This document shows, piece by piece, positions 1 through 5,640 of a stretch of 6,083 nt of DNA. The position numbers and the translations under genes are program-made. Positions within the stretch are counted from its first letter, which is position 1, and every line of letters starts with the position of its first letter. The notes under the pieces were generated by a model. That model did no database searches and was not told where the DNA came from. It was given only the letters and a program-made list of their open reading frames with translations. Where the stretch lies: contig QHRC01000148.1 in assembly GCA_003219995.1 (NCBI GenBank), positions 1 through 6,083 on the forward strand. Direction: 5' to 3'. The stretch comes from Verrucomicrobiota bacterium (GTDB lineage Bacteria > Verrucomicrobiota > Verrucomicrobiia > Chthoniobacterales > UBA10450).

Positions 1-446
1 AAGAAGGGAGCATGACTCGGTTGGGTGAAACGGGCCGCACGTTGGGATCGATGGTGCTTTCATGGGACGCCGCCAAATCCGGCGCCGGTGACCCTTCCGA
101 TGGCAAGAACGTTGTCTTTCACGAATTTGCCCATCAGCTCGACTACGAAAATTATGCAGCCGATGGAGTGCCGGGATTGGTGACGCGCGAGCAGCAATTA
201 TCCTGGCGCAAAGTAATGAGAACCGAGTTTGCCTCGCTGCGGGCCGCCGATGAGACGGGAGTTCCAACCCTTCTCGATACTTACGGAGCGACTAATCCCG
301 CCGAGTTTTTCGCCGTGGTAACCGAGGCCTTCTTTGAGCGACCGCGCGCTCTACGCGCTAACCATCCGAAATTGTACGCGGAATTACAGCGCTATTTTCG
401 ACAGGACCCGGTCGAATACTCCGCCGAGCGGAGCACAGGTAGGTGA
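1..446 (+). CDS. mtfA: MtfA-like M90 zinc peptidase, C-terminal part (5' end outside window)
   Basis: This is the C-terminal part of a Mlc-titration-factor-A (MtfA, peptidase family M90) protein. In enterobacteria MtfA is a cytosolic zinc peptidase that binds the glucose repressor Mlc. The reading frame is open from the window edge (first whole codon at position 3), and family-like sequence precedes the first ATG at 12, so I read that ATG as an internal Met and the gene as truncated by the window. About 148 of a usual 250-270 residues are present. Counting from the ATG at 12, the zinc-binding helix HEFAHQLD is at residues 37-44 (His37, catalytic Glu38, His41), and NPAEFFAV at 95-102 supplies the likely third ligand, Glu98. 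The C-terminal stretch with LYAELQRYFRQDP is also typical of the family. The gene converges on the dehydratase gene. No Mlc homologue is visible nearby, so the natural partner is unknown. The family call is confident; the role is inferred. Confidence 0.9.
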   Translation, partial: EGSMTRLGETGRTLGSMVLSWDAAKSGAGDPSDGKNVVFHEFAHQLDYENYAADGVPGLVTREQQLSWRKVMRTEFASLRAADETGVPTLLDTYGATNPAEFFAVVTEAFFERPRALRANHPKLYAELQRYFRQDPVEYSAERSTGR

Positions 447-463
447 TGGCAATTTCATCACCT
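441..463. terminator. Hairpin shared by two convergent genes, possible bidirectional terminator
   Basis: A perfect 8-bp inverted repeat, AGGTGATG (441-448) and CATCACCT (456-463), encloses a 7-base loop. It lies across the junction of two convergent genes: the left arm contains the mtfA stop codon (444-446) and the right arm reaches the last base of the dehydratase stop codon. Symmetry and position suit a bidirectional terminator. Neither side is followed by a T-run, so it is not a canonical intrinsic terminator. It may instead protect 3' ends or need Rho. Confidence 0.45.
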
Positions 464-1437
464 TAGCTGGCTGATGCGCCGATCAGCTCGCAGAACTTCT
501 TCATGTCGATGTTGCCGCCGGAGACGACGACGATCGGACCTTTGCCAGCTTTGCCGCTCAATCCTGCCGCCACTGGCAACGCGCCTGCGCCCTCGGAAAT
601 AATTCGCGCCTTTTCCGCCATGAGTCGCATCGCTTTCTTCGTCTCGTCCAACGTGACGACAATGTAATCGTCCACCACCGGTTTCATCCGTTCCCACATG
701 CGCGGGAACATGCTCTGGCCGCCCGCGCCGTCGACGAACGACTGCTTGAAATCCTTGAAAACTTGAGGAGATCCTTTTTTGAACGAGAGGGCCGCGGGCG
801 CGGCTGTTTCCGGTTCGACGCCAAAAATTTTCATGGCGGGCCTGAGCGCTTTGATCGCGCTGGCCACGCCGGTGATAAGTCCCCCGCCGCCGATGCTGGC
901 GATGACAGCTGCGGTCTCTGGCACGTCTTCTAGAATCTCGAGACCCATCGTTCCATGACCGGCGATGAAATTGTGATCGTCGAACGGATGGACAAAGGTT
1001 CCTTCGGCTCCAGGATACGAACGTTCCTCGAGCGCCTTCCAGGCAAGATCGTACGGGACCGGAATAAGCTTTGCGCCCAGCGCCCGCATCCGCTCGATCT
1101 TGGATTCCGGCGCTGTTTCGATTACGACGACCGTGCACGGCACACCTGCCTCTCTTGCCGCGTAAGCGACACCTTGCCCAGCATTTCCGGCGCTGATTGT
1201 CCACACGCCGCGTTTGCGATCAAGTTCGGAGAGCATCGCCACGGCGTTGGCGGCGCCGCGCAATTTGTACGAATTGATCGGTTGCAAATTCTCCAGCTTC
1301 AATCGGATGTCGGGAAAATCCGGACCGAGTTCGAGACGAATCAACGGTGTGCGCACGATCGTCCTTGCGATCCGGGTTCGCGCTCCTCGGATCTCGGTCA
1401 GTTTAATTGGGCGGACAGTTTCGAGTGTCGGCGGCAT
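463..1437 (-). CDS. PLP-dependent threonine/serine dehydratase (TdcB-like, no ACT domain)
   Basis: This is a fold-type II PLP enzyme of the threonine ammonia-lyase / serine racemase group, expected to deaminate L-threonine to 2-oxobutanoate or L-serine to pyruvate in the cytosol. With the ATG at 1437 it is 324 residues, close to catabolic TdcB (about 330). There is no C-terminal ACT regulatory domain, which argues against feedback-controlled biosynthetic IlvA. Visible motifs, numbered from that ATG: NSYKLRGA with the Schiff-base Lys58; SAGNAGQGVA at 82-91, the substrate/PLP loop; the phosphate-binding loop GGGGL at 183-187; ISEGAGAL near 280-287; and SGGNID at 306-311, as in TdcB. An in-frame TTG at 1476 would add 13 residues, but they do not look like family sequence, and a good -10 box lies between the two, so I prefer 1437. 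No Shine-Dalgarno is seen. The loop has Ala where SAGNH is common. Serine racemase or hydroxyaspartate dehydratase activity cannot be excluded. Confidence 0.88.
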   Translation of the reverse strand: MPPTLETVRPIKLTEIRGARTRIARTIVRTPLIRLELGPDFPDIRLKLENLQPINSYKLRGAANAVAMLSELDRKRGVWTISAGNAGQGVAYAAREAGVPCTVVVIETAPESKIERMRALGAKLIPVPYDLAWKALEERSYPGAEGTFVHPFDDHNFIAGHGTMGLEILEDVPETAAVIASIGGGGLITGVASAIKALRPAMKIFGVEPETAAPAALSFKKGSPQVFKDFKQSFVDGAGGQSMFPRMWERMKPVVDDYIVVTLDETKKAMRLMAEKARIISEGAGALPVAAGLSGKAGKGPIVVVSGGNIDMKKFCELIGASAS

Positions 1438-1446
1438 GGCGTGTCG

Positions 1447-1476
1447 GTTATACAGCGGCGCGAAGAAAGCGAACAA
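1447..1476 (-). promoter_or_regulatory. Candidate promoter of the dehydratase gene
   Basis: On the minus strand, TATAAC (1452-1447) matches the sigma-70 -10 consensus at five of six positions. TTGTTC (1476-1471) sits 18 bp upstream as a partial -35 (first three bases match). Transcription would start around 1440-1441, only three or four bases before the ATG at 1437. This gives an almost leaderless message, which fits the lack of a ribosome binding site. Confidence 0.45.
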
Positions 1477-1504
1477 TTAGATTTTGAGCATCTGTTAATC
1501 TAAT
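1476..1504. promoter_or_regulatory. Inverted repeat, candidate operator upstream of the dehydratase gene
   Basis: ATTAGATT (1476-1483) and AATCTAAT (1497-1504) form a perfect 8-bp inverted repeat with a 13-bp spacer. The half-sites are 21 bp apart, two helical turns, as expected for a dimeric regulator binding one face of DNA. It abuts the candidate -35 box of the dehydratase gene and is centred about 50 bp upstream of the predicted transcription start, a position more typical of an activator than a repressor. No regulator gene is visible in the window. Confidence 0.4.
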
Positions 1505-1513
1505 ACGACGCGC

Positions 1514-1577
1514 AGGTTGTATGGCGGGCGCCCCGCTTGCCATCTTTGCGGCAACCGACGCGGTTGCCCTACAATTT
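1514..1577 (+). repeat. REP-like palindromic unit: two hairpins inside an outer stem
   Basis: Between the HIT and dehydratase genes lie two adjacent hairpins. The first pairs ATGGCGGGCG (1521-1530) with CGCTTGCCAT (1534-1543) over a CCC loop; its two non-Watson-Crick positions are both G-T. The second is a perfect 8-bp stem, GGCAACCG (1550-1557) and CGGTTGCC (1561-1568), over an ACG loop. Flanking AGGTTGT (1514-1520) can pair with ACAATTT (1571-1577), again with only G-T wobbles, closing a compact 64-base three-way fold. Size, symmetry and intergenic position resemble REP/BIME units. Copy number elsewhere cannot be seen from one window. It could also act as a 3' stabiliser or terminator for the HIT transcript, but no T-run follows. 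Confidence 0.5.
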
Positions 1578-1622
1578 TGTCCTGCGGGTCTTGCGCGGCG
1601 CGCACCGGCTCCATTGTCGATC

Positions 1623-1961
1623 TTAGCCGGGCGGCCAGGCGAGCGCGCGCTTGCCTAACAAATGGACGTGCAAATGCGGCACGCTTTCGCCGGCGTCGGG
1701 CCCGCTGTTTATCACAACTCGATAACCGCTCCTTTCAATGCCGAGTTTTTTCGCGAGATCGCCTGCCACGAGTAAAAGCTTTCCCAAAAGCCCACGCTCA
1801 GCCTCGGTCGCTCCGGCTAAACGCGGAATCACTTTTTTGGGGACGATCAGCACGTGCACCGGCGCCTGTGGATTGACGTCATGAAAGGCAACCGCGTCGT
1901 CATCTTCCCAAATGATCCTGGCCGGAATCTCACGTGCGATGATTTTTTCAAAGATGGTCAT
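1623..1961 (-). CDS. HIT-family (HINT-like) purine nucleotide hydrolase
   Basis: This is a complete 112-residue histidine-triad protein of the HINT branch. These small cytosolic homodimers hydrolyse adenosine or guanosine 5'-phosphoramidates and related nucleotide conjugates. It begins FEKIIAREIPARIIWEDDDA, the usual HINT N-terminus. The triad is at His96-Leu-His98-Val-His100, with His98 the expected nucleophile. NSG at 85-87 and GESVPHLHVH precede the terminal LAWPPG, which is diagnostic of HINT1-like proteins. Length matches the family (110-120). It begins with ATG nine bases after the stop of the gene upstream and is probably the last gene of the nrdR operon. No Shine-Dalgarno motif is evident, so translation may depend on coupling. 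The family call is strong; the physiological substrate is not known. Confidence 0.95.
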   Translation of the reverse strand: MTIFEKIIAREIPARIIWEDDDAVAFHDVNPQAPVHVLIVPKKVIPRLAGATEAERGLLGKLLLVAGDLAKKLGIERSGYRVVINSGPDAGESVPHLHVHLLGKRALAWPPG

Positions 1962-1970
1962 GGCACTTAA

Positions 1971-2534
1971 TCAGCGCAGCGAACATTTCAGCCGCTCGAT
2001 CATGGTCGTGGTCGACGTTAATCGTTCGCGAATGAAGCAGACAATTTCCTCACGCAAAGAATCGCAGGCCCGCGTCCACGTTTTCACGCCGCGCAAATGT
2101 TTCACGCAAGCTTGCAGCGAGCAAAGGTGCAAATTGTCCACGCCCGTTTCGACCAGTGCATTGATTCGTTTTTCCAGGCAATCGAAAAAGGCGAGTTCAT
2201 AACCCGTGCCTGCTTCATGCGCAATCTCGAGCAGCGAAACGGAAATCGGCGGCGGCGCCGGGCTGAAGTAGGGGATAATCTCTTTGTAACCGATCACTTT
2301 CAGGACGTAACGCACCGTTTGTGAAAGTTGGCTAAATGCGACCACGCTTTCGTCATTTCGCAGGTGCAAGTAAAACGCGATGCTCTCGGTCACGTGATCG
2401 GTGAGCCACCAGCTCGGATAGCCCGCCTTATCCGCCGCCCGCGTGATCGCCGCGTGCAGCCAATCGCGGTTGAACTCGAAGAGCTGCCCAGATTCGCAGC
2501 GCAAATATGGAAATTCTTCTTTAAACGCGACCAT
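1971..2534 (-). CDS. Unrecognised protein overlapping nrdR, with a possible degenerate ATP-cone-like N-terminal domain
   Basis: I do not recognise this 187-residue protein by name. It is soluble-looking, with no signal peptide or membrane segment, seven cysteines (13, 119, 138, 143, 157, 166, 184) and a helical, charged C-terminal half. Residues about 10-90 follow the ATP-cone pattern. Phe21-Asn-Arg23 corresponds to Phe61-Asp-Arg63 of the adjacent NrdR. Ile30, Ala33 and Leu44 fall at the same distances from that Phe, and Leu70/Val74/Leu78/Tyr89 match Ile107/Val111/Leu115/Tyr126 in spacing. The basic Lys-Arg motif that binds nucleotide in ATP-cones is replaced by Cys13-Glu14. Residues 91-97 are a proline-rich linker (SPAPPPI) leading to the second domain. 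I chose the ATG at 2534, with a GGAA ten bases upstream. A GTG at 2564 would add ten residues and lengthen the overlap. The gene overlaps the nrdR end by 14 bp and lies 9 bp before the HIT gene, so co-expression is likely. The ATP-cone link is inference. Confidence 0.75.
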   Translation of the reverse strand: MVAFKEEFPYLRCESGQLFEFNRDWLHAAITRAADKAGYPSWWLTDHVTESIAFYLHLRNDESVVAFSQLSQTVRYVLKVIGYKEIIPYFSPAPPPISVSLLEIAHEAGTGYELAFFDCLEKRINALVETGVDNLHLCSLQACVKHLRGVKTWTRACDSLREEIVCFIRERLTSTTTMIERLKCSLR

Positions 2535-3033
2535 GATTGACTTGTTCCGGCGGAAATAATTCACGCTGCTTCGTGTCCGGTTTCACGCGTCGGCCCAACG
2601 CCTGAATGGCATCGACAAACTGGTCGACATCTTGAAATTGACGATGCACTGAGGCGTAACGCAAATACGCCACTTCATCGATGCCGCGCAGTTTCTCGAG
2701 CACCTTGGCGCCGATGTCCGCTGATTGCACTTCCCGCCCGCTGGTCTCGAGATCGTGCACGATGTCGTCCACGACCTGTTCTAGGGTCACGAGACTGGTC
2801 GAGCGTTTTTCAAACGCTTTCGCGATGCTGCCGGCCAGTTTGCGTCGATCGAATGGCTCATGCGTGCGATCGCGTTTCACGACCCGCAGATCCGACCGTT
2901 CGATTTCCTCGTAAGTGGTGAAGCGATAGGCGCAACTGAGACATTCGCGACGTCGTCGAATACTGGAACTATCCCGAGATTGGCGCGAATCGATGACTTT
3001 GTCATCACGAGACCCGCACTTGGGGCAACGCAT
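2521..3033 (-). CDS. nrdR: Transcriptional repressor NrdR of ribonucleotide reductase genes
   Basis: NrdR senses ATP/dATP and represses ribonucleotide reductase genes by binding paired NrdR boxes. The 170-residue protein has the full architecture. The N-terminal zinc ribbon has Cys3-Pro-Lys-Cys6 and Cys31-Leu-Ser-Cys34, with the basic stretch IRRRRE just before the second pair. RFTTYEEIE follows at 38-46. The ATP-cone starts VVKRDRTHEPFDRRKL at 51-66 and ends near VAYLRYASVHRQF at 121-133. The C-terminal tail is about 15-20 residues longer than in many NrdR proteins of about 150 residues. The ATG at 3033 gives the canonical MRCPKCG start. It is first in a likely operon with the overlapping unknown gene and the HIT gene, 71 bp after the topB stop. 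NrdR-box-like sites at its own start suggest autoregulation. No ribonucleotide reductase gene is in the window. Confidence 0.97.
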   Translation of the reverse strand: MRCPKCGSRDDKVIDSRQSRDSSSIRRRRECLSCAYRFTTYEEIERSDLRVVKRDRTHEPFDRRKLAGSIAKAFEKRSTSLVTLEQVVDDIVHDLETSGREVQSADIGAKVLEKLRGIDEVAYLRYASVHRQFQDVDQFVDAIQALGRRVKPDTKQRELFPPEQVNHGRV

Positions 3034-3070
3034 AGTGTTACGATATTAACTACCACACTAGGCATTGTGG
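3023..3070 (-). promoter_or_regulatory. Candidate pair of NrdR boxes at the nrdR start
   Basis: Plus-strand 3055-3070 reads ACACTAGGCATTGTGG, matching 12 of 16 positions of the NrdR box consensus as I recall it (ACACTATATATWGTGT). A second, weaker site at 3023-3038 ends in CATAGTGT and matches about 10 of 16; its degenerate half is constrained because it encodes the first NrdR codons. The boxes are separated by 16 bp, 32 bp centre to centre (three helical turns), which is the usual NrdR pair arrangement. The first box sits just downstream of a TTGACG -35-like hexamer, so binding should block the promoter. Confidence 0.5.
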
Positions 3071-3076
3071 CGTCAA
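3043..3076 (-). promoter_or_regulatory. Candidate promoter of the nrdR operon
   Basis: On the minus strand, TTGACG (3076-3071) matches the -35 consensus at five of six positions. The AT-rich stretch downstream offers TAGTTA (18-bp spacing) or the better TAATAT (3048-3043, but 22-bp spacing) as -10, so the exact element is uncertain. With TAATAT the start would fall about three bases before the ATG at 3033. No Shine-Dalgarno is visible. The gap after topB otherwise shows no clear terminator. Confidence 0.35.
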
Positions 3077-3104
3077 TGCGTCTTTGCGTGTCGTGAAAAC
3101 AGCT

Positions 3105-5555
3105 TTAAGCCGCTTGCTGCGCGCTTGTTTTTTTCGCTCTGGGTTTTCTCTCGGCGAATTCGAAGCCAACTTTTCCGTTCTCGAGTTTGAGATGCGCGGA
3201 AAACGGGCGGCCCTTTTTCGAGACGAACTTGGGGAGAAGATCGGTCTTGCCGGTCGTGATCATTTTCTGCACCTGCTCTTTGGGGATCTCGCGATGCAGA
3301 ATCACTTTGCTCACGCGGAAGTTGCAAGTCTTGGGCGAGGCGATTGCATTTTCGCACGCGTACGCTTTTTCCAGAACATAAACCTGCCCTTTTTGGCAAA
3401 CGGGACATAAACCGAGCGCCTCGTGCTTCTCCGTGTCGATCTCTTGCTCCTTGTCGATTCCCTTCTCTCCGAAGTCGAATTGCGGTTTGAAATCTTCGCC
3501 CAATTTAACCAGCGCGTTGAATTTGCGGCCTACTTTGCTGCGAAAACCTTCCAGCGGACCGACTTTTCCCTGCGTTAGGAGCGTTTCCACTTCCGCCCGC
3601 TCGAACAATCGCCCGGCCATTGTCTTCCAAACAATCAAACCGCAGGATCGACATTTAAATGTGCGGTAATCCTCATCGAAGGGTCCTTCGCCGCATTTCG
3701 GACATTTGACGTTCAAGACTTCGAAATTACCGCTCACGCTGTCGCCCTCGAAATTTTTTGCTTTCTCGACAATTTCACGCGTGAACTCTTTGATGTGCGC
3801 CATGAATTCTTTGCGCTTCATACGGCCTTTCGCCATGCGCTTGAGTTTGTATTCCCATTCACCGATCATTTCGGGCGAGCAAAGCTCAGTGACGTCGATC
3901 CCGCGAAGAAGCGTGATGAGCGCCATACCTTTGGCCGTGGCAATCAGATCGCGTCCTTCCCGCGTTACATACCCGTCGTGAATCAAGCCCTCAATGATGG
4001 CTGAACGCGTCGCCGGCGTGCCCAAGCCTTTCTCGCGCATGGCTTCGCGCAATTCCTCGTCTTCCACCAGCTTACCCGCGCCTTCCATCGCGGAAAGAAG
4101 TGTCGCTTCAGTAAAGCGCGCTGGCGGTTTTGTTTCGCTTTGCGTTACATCGACATCGAGGACTTTGGCCGGTTCGTTAGGCAAAATCGCCACGAGAGAT
4201 TGATCAGTCGTTTCCTCGCTCGCGGCTTCCCGGCCATAAACTGCAAGCCAACCAGGATCTTTAATGATTTTTCCCTCGGTCTTGAACGCGTCCTTCTGGG
4301 TGGTAACTTCGAATTGGGCCGGCGGGAAGAACACCGCGATGAAGCGGCGCACGATCATGTCGTAAATTTTTTGCTGCACTTCATCGAGACCATGCGGCGC
4401 CGTGCCGGTGGGAACGATGGCGAAGTGATCGGAGATTTTCGCGTTGTTAAAAATCCGCTTTGATGGCCTGATCCAACCGCTCTCCAGCGCTTTACGCGCG
4501 TGGTGATTGTCGACCCTGCTTAACGTCGATTTTACCGTCGGAATGTAGTCCTCCGGCAGATACCGAGAATCGGTTCGCGGATAAGTGATCACCTTGAAAC
4601 GCTCGTAGAGTTGCTGTGCAATTTGCAGAGTGCGCTTGGCGCTGAAACCGCGCGCGTTCGCTTCGCGCTGTAAACTGGTCAGATCGTAAAGCAATGGCGG
4701 CGCTTGCGTCGTTGGCTTGCGTTCCTCCGTCGCAACGCCGGTCTTTTCAAGGCAACGACTCTTAATCTCCTCGGCAATCGCACCGTCCCAAATTCGCTCG
4801 GCACGCGCGTCTTCATCTCCGTCTTTGGCAAAATCTTCACGAAACCAGCGGCCACGATACTGGCCGGCTTTCACTTGGAAATCGGCGAAGACTTCAAAAT
4901 AGGTGCGCGGCTTGAAATGGTGAATCTTGTCTTCGCGCTCGGCCAGAATCGCAAGCGTCGGCGTTTGCACACGGCCGACCGGCGTGAGCTGAAAACCGCC
5001 GGTCCGATTGTTGAATGCGGTCATCGCCCGCGTGCCGTTGATTCCGACAAGCCAATCGCTTTCCGATCGACAGACAGCCGCTTTGGCCAGCGGGATCATT
5101 TCCTCATCCGAGCGCAAATGTTCGAAGGCCGCGCGGATCGATTCCGCCGTCATCGACTGCAACCAGAGCCGGCGCACCGGTTTCTTCACGCCAATGAGTT
5201 TGAGGAGATAGCGAAAAATGAGTTCGCCTTCGCGCCCAGCGTCGCAGGCATTGATAAGTGCATCGACATCTTTGCGCTGCATAAGACGCTTGAGTAGGTT
5301 GAAACGCGCCTTTGTTTTCTCGATCGGCCTGAGCTCAAACTCGTCCGGAATAATCGGTAGATTGGCGAAACTCCATTTTCCCCGCTTTACGTCCAGCTCG
5401 CTCGGCAAAGCCAGTTCGACGAGATGACCAAGAGCGGAAGAGATGACGTGACGTTCGCTTTCGAAATAGTCGTCGACCTTCTTAAAGCCGCCGAGGGCGC
5501 GAGCGAGGTCGCTCGCTACGCTGGGCTTTTCGGCAAGAATCAGTGATTTAGACAT
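3105..5555 (-). CDS. topB: DNA topoisomerase III (type IA) with zinc fingers and C-terminal repeats
   Basis: This 816-residue type IA topoisomerase relaxes and decatenates DNA through a 5'-phosphotyrosine intermediate. The N-terminus SKSLILAEKPSVASDLARAL and the Toprim motif CDAGREGELI (Asp105, Glu109, Glu111) match the TopB subgroup of the Bacillus type rather than TopA. Catalytic Tyr325 lies in VITYPRTDS (322-330), and TPVGRVQTPTLA (191-202) is the conserved gate motif. After the core, a four-Cys zinc finger (Cys618, 621, 635, 638) is followed by a topoisomerase C-terminal repeat (about 648-695). A second Cys cluster (717, 720, 734, 744) then precedes a second repeat (about 755-800) and a basic tail. 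That makes it longer than Bacillus TopB (about 730). An in-frame TTG at 5594 would add 13 unlikely residues, so I chose the ATG at 5555. It follows dprA by 85 bp, a gap with only a short palindrome at 5572-5583 and a weak promoter-like match. Confidence 0.95.
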   Translation of the reverse strand: MSKSLILAEKPSVASDLARALGGFKKVDDYFESERHVISSALGHLVELALPSELDVKRGKWSFANLPIIPDEFELRPIEKTKARFNLLKRLMQRKDVDALINACDAGREGELIFRYLLKLIGVKKPVRRLWLQSMTAESIRAAFEHLRSDEEMIPLAKAAVCRSESDWLVGINGTRAMTAFNNRTGGFQLTPVGRVQTPTLAILAEREDKIHHFKPRTYFEVFADFQVKAGQYRGRWFREDFAKDGDEDARAERIWDGAIAEEIKSRCLEKTGVATEERKPTTQAPPLLYDLTSLQREANARGFSAKRTLQIAQQLYERFKVITYPRTDSRYLPEDYIPTVKSTLSRVDNHHARKALESGWIRPSKRIFNNAKISDHFAIVPTGTAPHGLDEVQQKIYDMIVRRFIAVFFPPAQFEVTTQKDAFKTEGKIIKDPGWLAVYGREAASEETTDQSLVAILPNEPAKVLDVDVTQSETKPPARFTEATLLSAMEGAGKLVEDEELREAMREKGLGTPATRSAIIEGLIHDGYVTREGRDLIATAKGMALITLLRGIDVTELCSPEMIGEWEYKLKRMAKGRMKRKEFMAHIKEFTREIVEKAKNFEGDSVSGNFEVLNVKCPKCGEGPFDEDYRTFKCRSCGLIVWKTMAGRLFERAEVETLLTQGKVGPLEGFRSKVGRKFNALVKLGEDFKPQFDFGEKGIDKEQEIDTEKHEALGLCPVCQKGQVYVLEKAYACENAIASPKTCNFRVSKVILHREIPKEQVQKMITTGKTDLLPKFVSKKGRPFSAHLKLENGKVGFEFAERKPRAKKTSAQQAA
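5499..5516. repeat. Perfect inverted repeat inside the topB coding region
   Basis: GCGAGCGA and TCGCTCGC form a perfect 8-bp inverted repeat around two bases (GG). They lie in the first 20 codons of topB and encode part of SVASDLARAL. The protein sequence here is normal for the family, so the symmetry comes from codon choice. A hairpin this close to the start could slow translation, but it may be chance. Confidence 0.3.
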
Positions 5556-5640
5556 GAAGCGTGCAATCGAACCGCAGATGCGGACGTTTTGCAAGTCGGA
5601 GCACGTTACGCGCCTGCGAGTCTGCCTAACGAAGTCAGCC

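Noticed and set aside
12..446. Treating the ATG at 12 as the true start of a short peptidase
   Set aside because: The frame is open upstream to the window edge and the protein would lack the N-terminal half of the MtfA family, so truncation by the window is the simpler reading.
458..1204. Minus-strand open frame of 248 codons overlapping the dehydratase gene
   Set aside because: It is a different frame of the same strand with an Arg/Gly-rich, low-complexity translation. The dehydratase frame carries every PLP-enzyme motif.
955..1503. Plus-strand open frame of 182 codons opposite the dehydratase
   Set aside because: It is antisense to a conserved gene and has no family-like sequence. GC-rich codon bias opens such frames by chance.
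1517..1876. Plus-strand open frame of 119 codons starting in the REP-like repeat
   Set aside because: It is rich in Arg and Cys, runs across the palindromic repeat and antisense to the HIT gene, and is not plausible as a protein.
5230..5260. Apparent loss of a Toprim acidic residue (DAG instead of DPD/DAD) in the topoisomerase
   Set aside because: DAGREGE is the normal form in Bacillus-type TopB proteins, so this is a subgroup trait and not an inactivating change.
4704..5297. Long open frame (197 codons) on the plus strand
   Set aside because: It is antisense to the well-supported topB gene. Its translation is Arg/Phe-rich with no recognisable motif, as expected of a shadow frame.
5556..5640. 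Possible topB promoter (TTGCAA, 17 bp, TTCGAT) and small palindrome CCGCAGATGCGG in the dprA-topB gap
   Set aside because: The -10 matches at only three of six positions, and a 5-bp stem with a 2-base centre is weak. Read-through from dprA is just as likely.
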